From: JANNGC01 sp043758205
GTDB lineage: Bacteria > Verrucomicrobiota > Verrucomicrobiia > Limisphaerales > SIBH01
Direction of reading: 5' to 3'
Length of the DNA: 5,691 bases
NCBI GenBank assembly: GCA_043758205.1
Contig: JAYVNY010000303.1
Coordinates: 1-5,691, forward strand
Positions 4,947-5,691 of the stretch are shown piece by piece (position 1 is the first letter of the stretch; the number at the start of each line of letters is the position of its first letter). The notes below the pieces were generated by a model. That model searched no databases, had not been told where the DNA came from, and was given only the letters and a program-made list of their open reading frames with translations. The translations under genes and the position numbers were made by a program.

Positions 4947-5691
4947 CTACTTCTTCTTCCCAAACTTCTTCGCCGCCGGGGCCTTCAGGCTCTTGAACTC
5001 CTTGGTGAGATTCGTCAGCGACGCCTCGATGCCCATGCGCTCCAGGCTCGTCGCGCCGACAAAGCCGACGGCGTCCGTGGCTTTCATCACGCGTTCCGCA
5101 TCAGCGGGGGTGTTGATGGGGCCGCCGTGGCAGAGGAAGAAGATGTCCTTCCGCACGGTGTTCGCGGCATCAATGATCTCCTGCGTGCGTTTGACGGTGA
5201 AGTCCCAGCTCTTGACCGCGCTCTTCACGCCGATGCTGCCGCCGACGGTGGTGCCAACGTGCGCGATGATGGCGTCCGCGCCGGCCTTCGCCATCTCGAT
5301 GGCTTCTTCCGGCGAGCCGACATAGACGACGGAGAACAAATCCATCCGGCGCGCGAGAGCGACCATCTCGTATTCTTTCTTCACGCTCATGCCGGTCTCT
5401 TCGAGCACGCCGCGGAAGTGGCCGTCGATGATGGTGTGGGTGGGGAAGTTGTTCACGCCGCTGAAGCCCATCTCCTTCACTTTGCCGAGCCAGTGCCACA
5501 TGCGTCGGCGCGGATCGGTCGCGTGGACGCCGCAGATGACCGGGCATTCCTCGACGACAGGGAGCACCTCGTATTCGCCGATCTCCATGGCGATGGCGTT
5601 GGCGTCGCCGTAGGCCATCATGCCGGCGGTCGAGCCGTGGCCCATCATGCGGAAGCGGCCCGAGTTGTAGATGATGATGAGGTCAGCCCCG
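4947..5691 (-). CDS. Phosphoenolpyruvate hydrolase-like TIM-barrel protein (partial, 5' end outside window)
   Basis: 247 residues are visible and the frame runs off the right edge. The family is usually about 275-280 residues, so roughly 30 N-terminal residues are missing. The reading continues upstream of the internal ATG at 5648 as GADLIIIYNSGRFR, a conserved part of the family, so that ATG is not the start. Motifs in order: IYNSGR, YGDANAIA, VICGVHATDPRRR, GVNNFPTHTIIDG, VLEETGM, AGADAIIAHVGTTVGGSIG and FLCHGGPI, all typical of this TIM barrel, ending in a lysine-rich tail (KKFGKKK). The family corresponds to the C-terminal domain of plant Tm-1 and is often encoded next to a UPF0261 gene. 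The phosphoenolpyruvate hydrolase name comes from distant similarity and the reaction is not proven for these proteins. Uma2 follows after 11 bp. Confidence 0.92.
   Translation of the reverse strand, partial: GADLIIIYNSGRFRMMGHGSTAGMMAYGDANAIAMEIGEYEVLPVVEECPVICGVHATDPRRRMWHWLGKVKEMGFSGVNNFPTHTIIDGHFRGVLEETGMSVKKEYEMVALARRMDLFSVVYVGSPEEAIEMAKAGADAIIAHVGTTVGGSIGVKSAVKSWDFTVKRTQEIIDAANTVRKDIFFLCHGGPINTPADAERVMKATDAVGFVGATSLERMGIEASLTNLTKEFKSLKAPAAKKFGKKK

Noticed and set aside
4594..5325. A 243-codon plus-strand frame across the Uma2 and TIM-barrel genes
   Set aside because: It crosses two well-supported minus-strand genes and has no coherent domain.

Overview
This is a 5.7-kb piece of GC-rich bacterial chromosome. 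High GC, weak or absent Shine-Dalgarno sites and an intergenic palindrome built from CACGGAT units suggest Verrucomicrobiota (Limisphaerales/Pedosphaerales-like) or a related PVC lineage. No ribosomal or phylogenetic marker gene is present, so this placement is inference. I recognise no complete mobile element, tRNA, rRNA or CRISPR array.

Layout, left to right. (1) 1-90: 3' end of an unrecognised plus-strand gene. (2) 213-1466 (+): a Tm-1-like/UPF0261 ATP-binding protein. (3) 1477-1680 (-): a 67-residue single-pass membrane protein, ending 10 bp from the previous stop. (4) 1681-1858: divergent intergenic region. (5) 1859-2137 (+): a DUF1294 membrane protein. (6) 2219-3568 (-): a Y-family DNA polymerase (DinB-like) with an intact catalytic triad but altered fingers residues. 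(7) 3569-3937: 369 bp without a recognised gene, holding a hairpin, a near-symmetric palindromic repeat of 10-bp units and an unassigned GC-rich stretch. (8) about 3938-4311 (+): a 5'-truncated, frameshifted remnant of the RNA ligase gene rtcB. (9) 4333-4935 (-): a Uma2-family putative nuclease. (10) 4947-5691 (-): a TIM-barrel protein of the phosphoenolpyruvate-hydrolase-like family, cut by the right edge. Genes 9 and 10 are 11 bp apart on the same strand and are probably cotranscribed, TIM-barrel gene first.

The most notable feature is that the two end genes match the two halves of the plant Tm-1 virus-resistance protein: an N-terminal UPF0261 domain and a C-terminal TIM barrel. In many bacteria these are neighbouring genes. 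Here they lie about 3.5 kb apart, pointing towards each other, with a decayed rtcB, a palindromic repeat and unrelated small genes between them. This looks like an ancestral pair split by rearrangement, although independent placement cannot be excluded. I see no convincing new defence or mobile system. The remaining genes are ordinary housekeeping or accessory genes.
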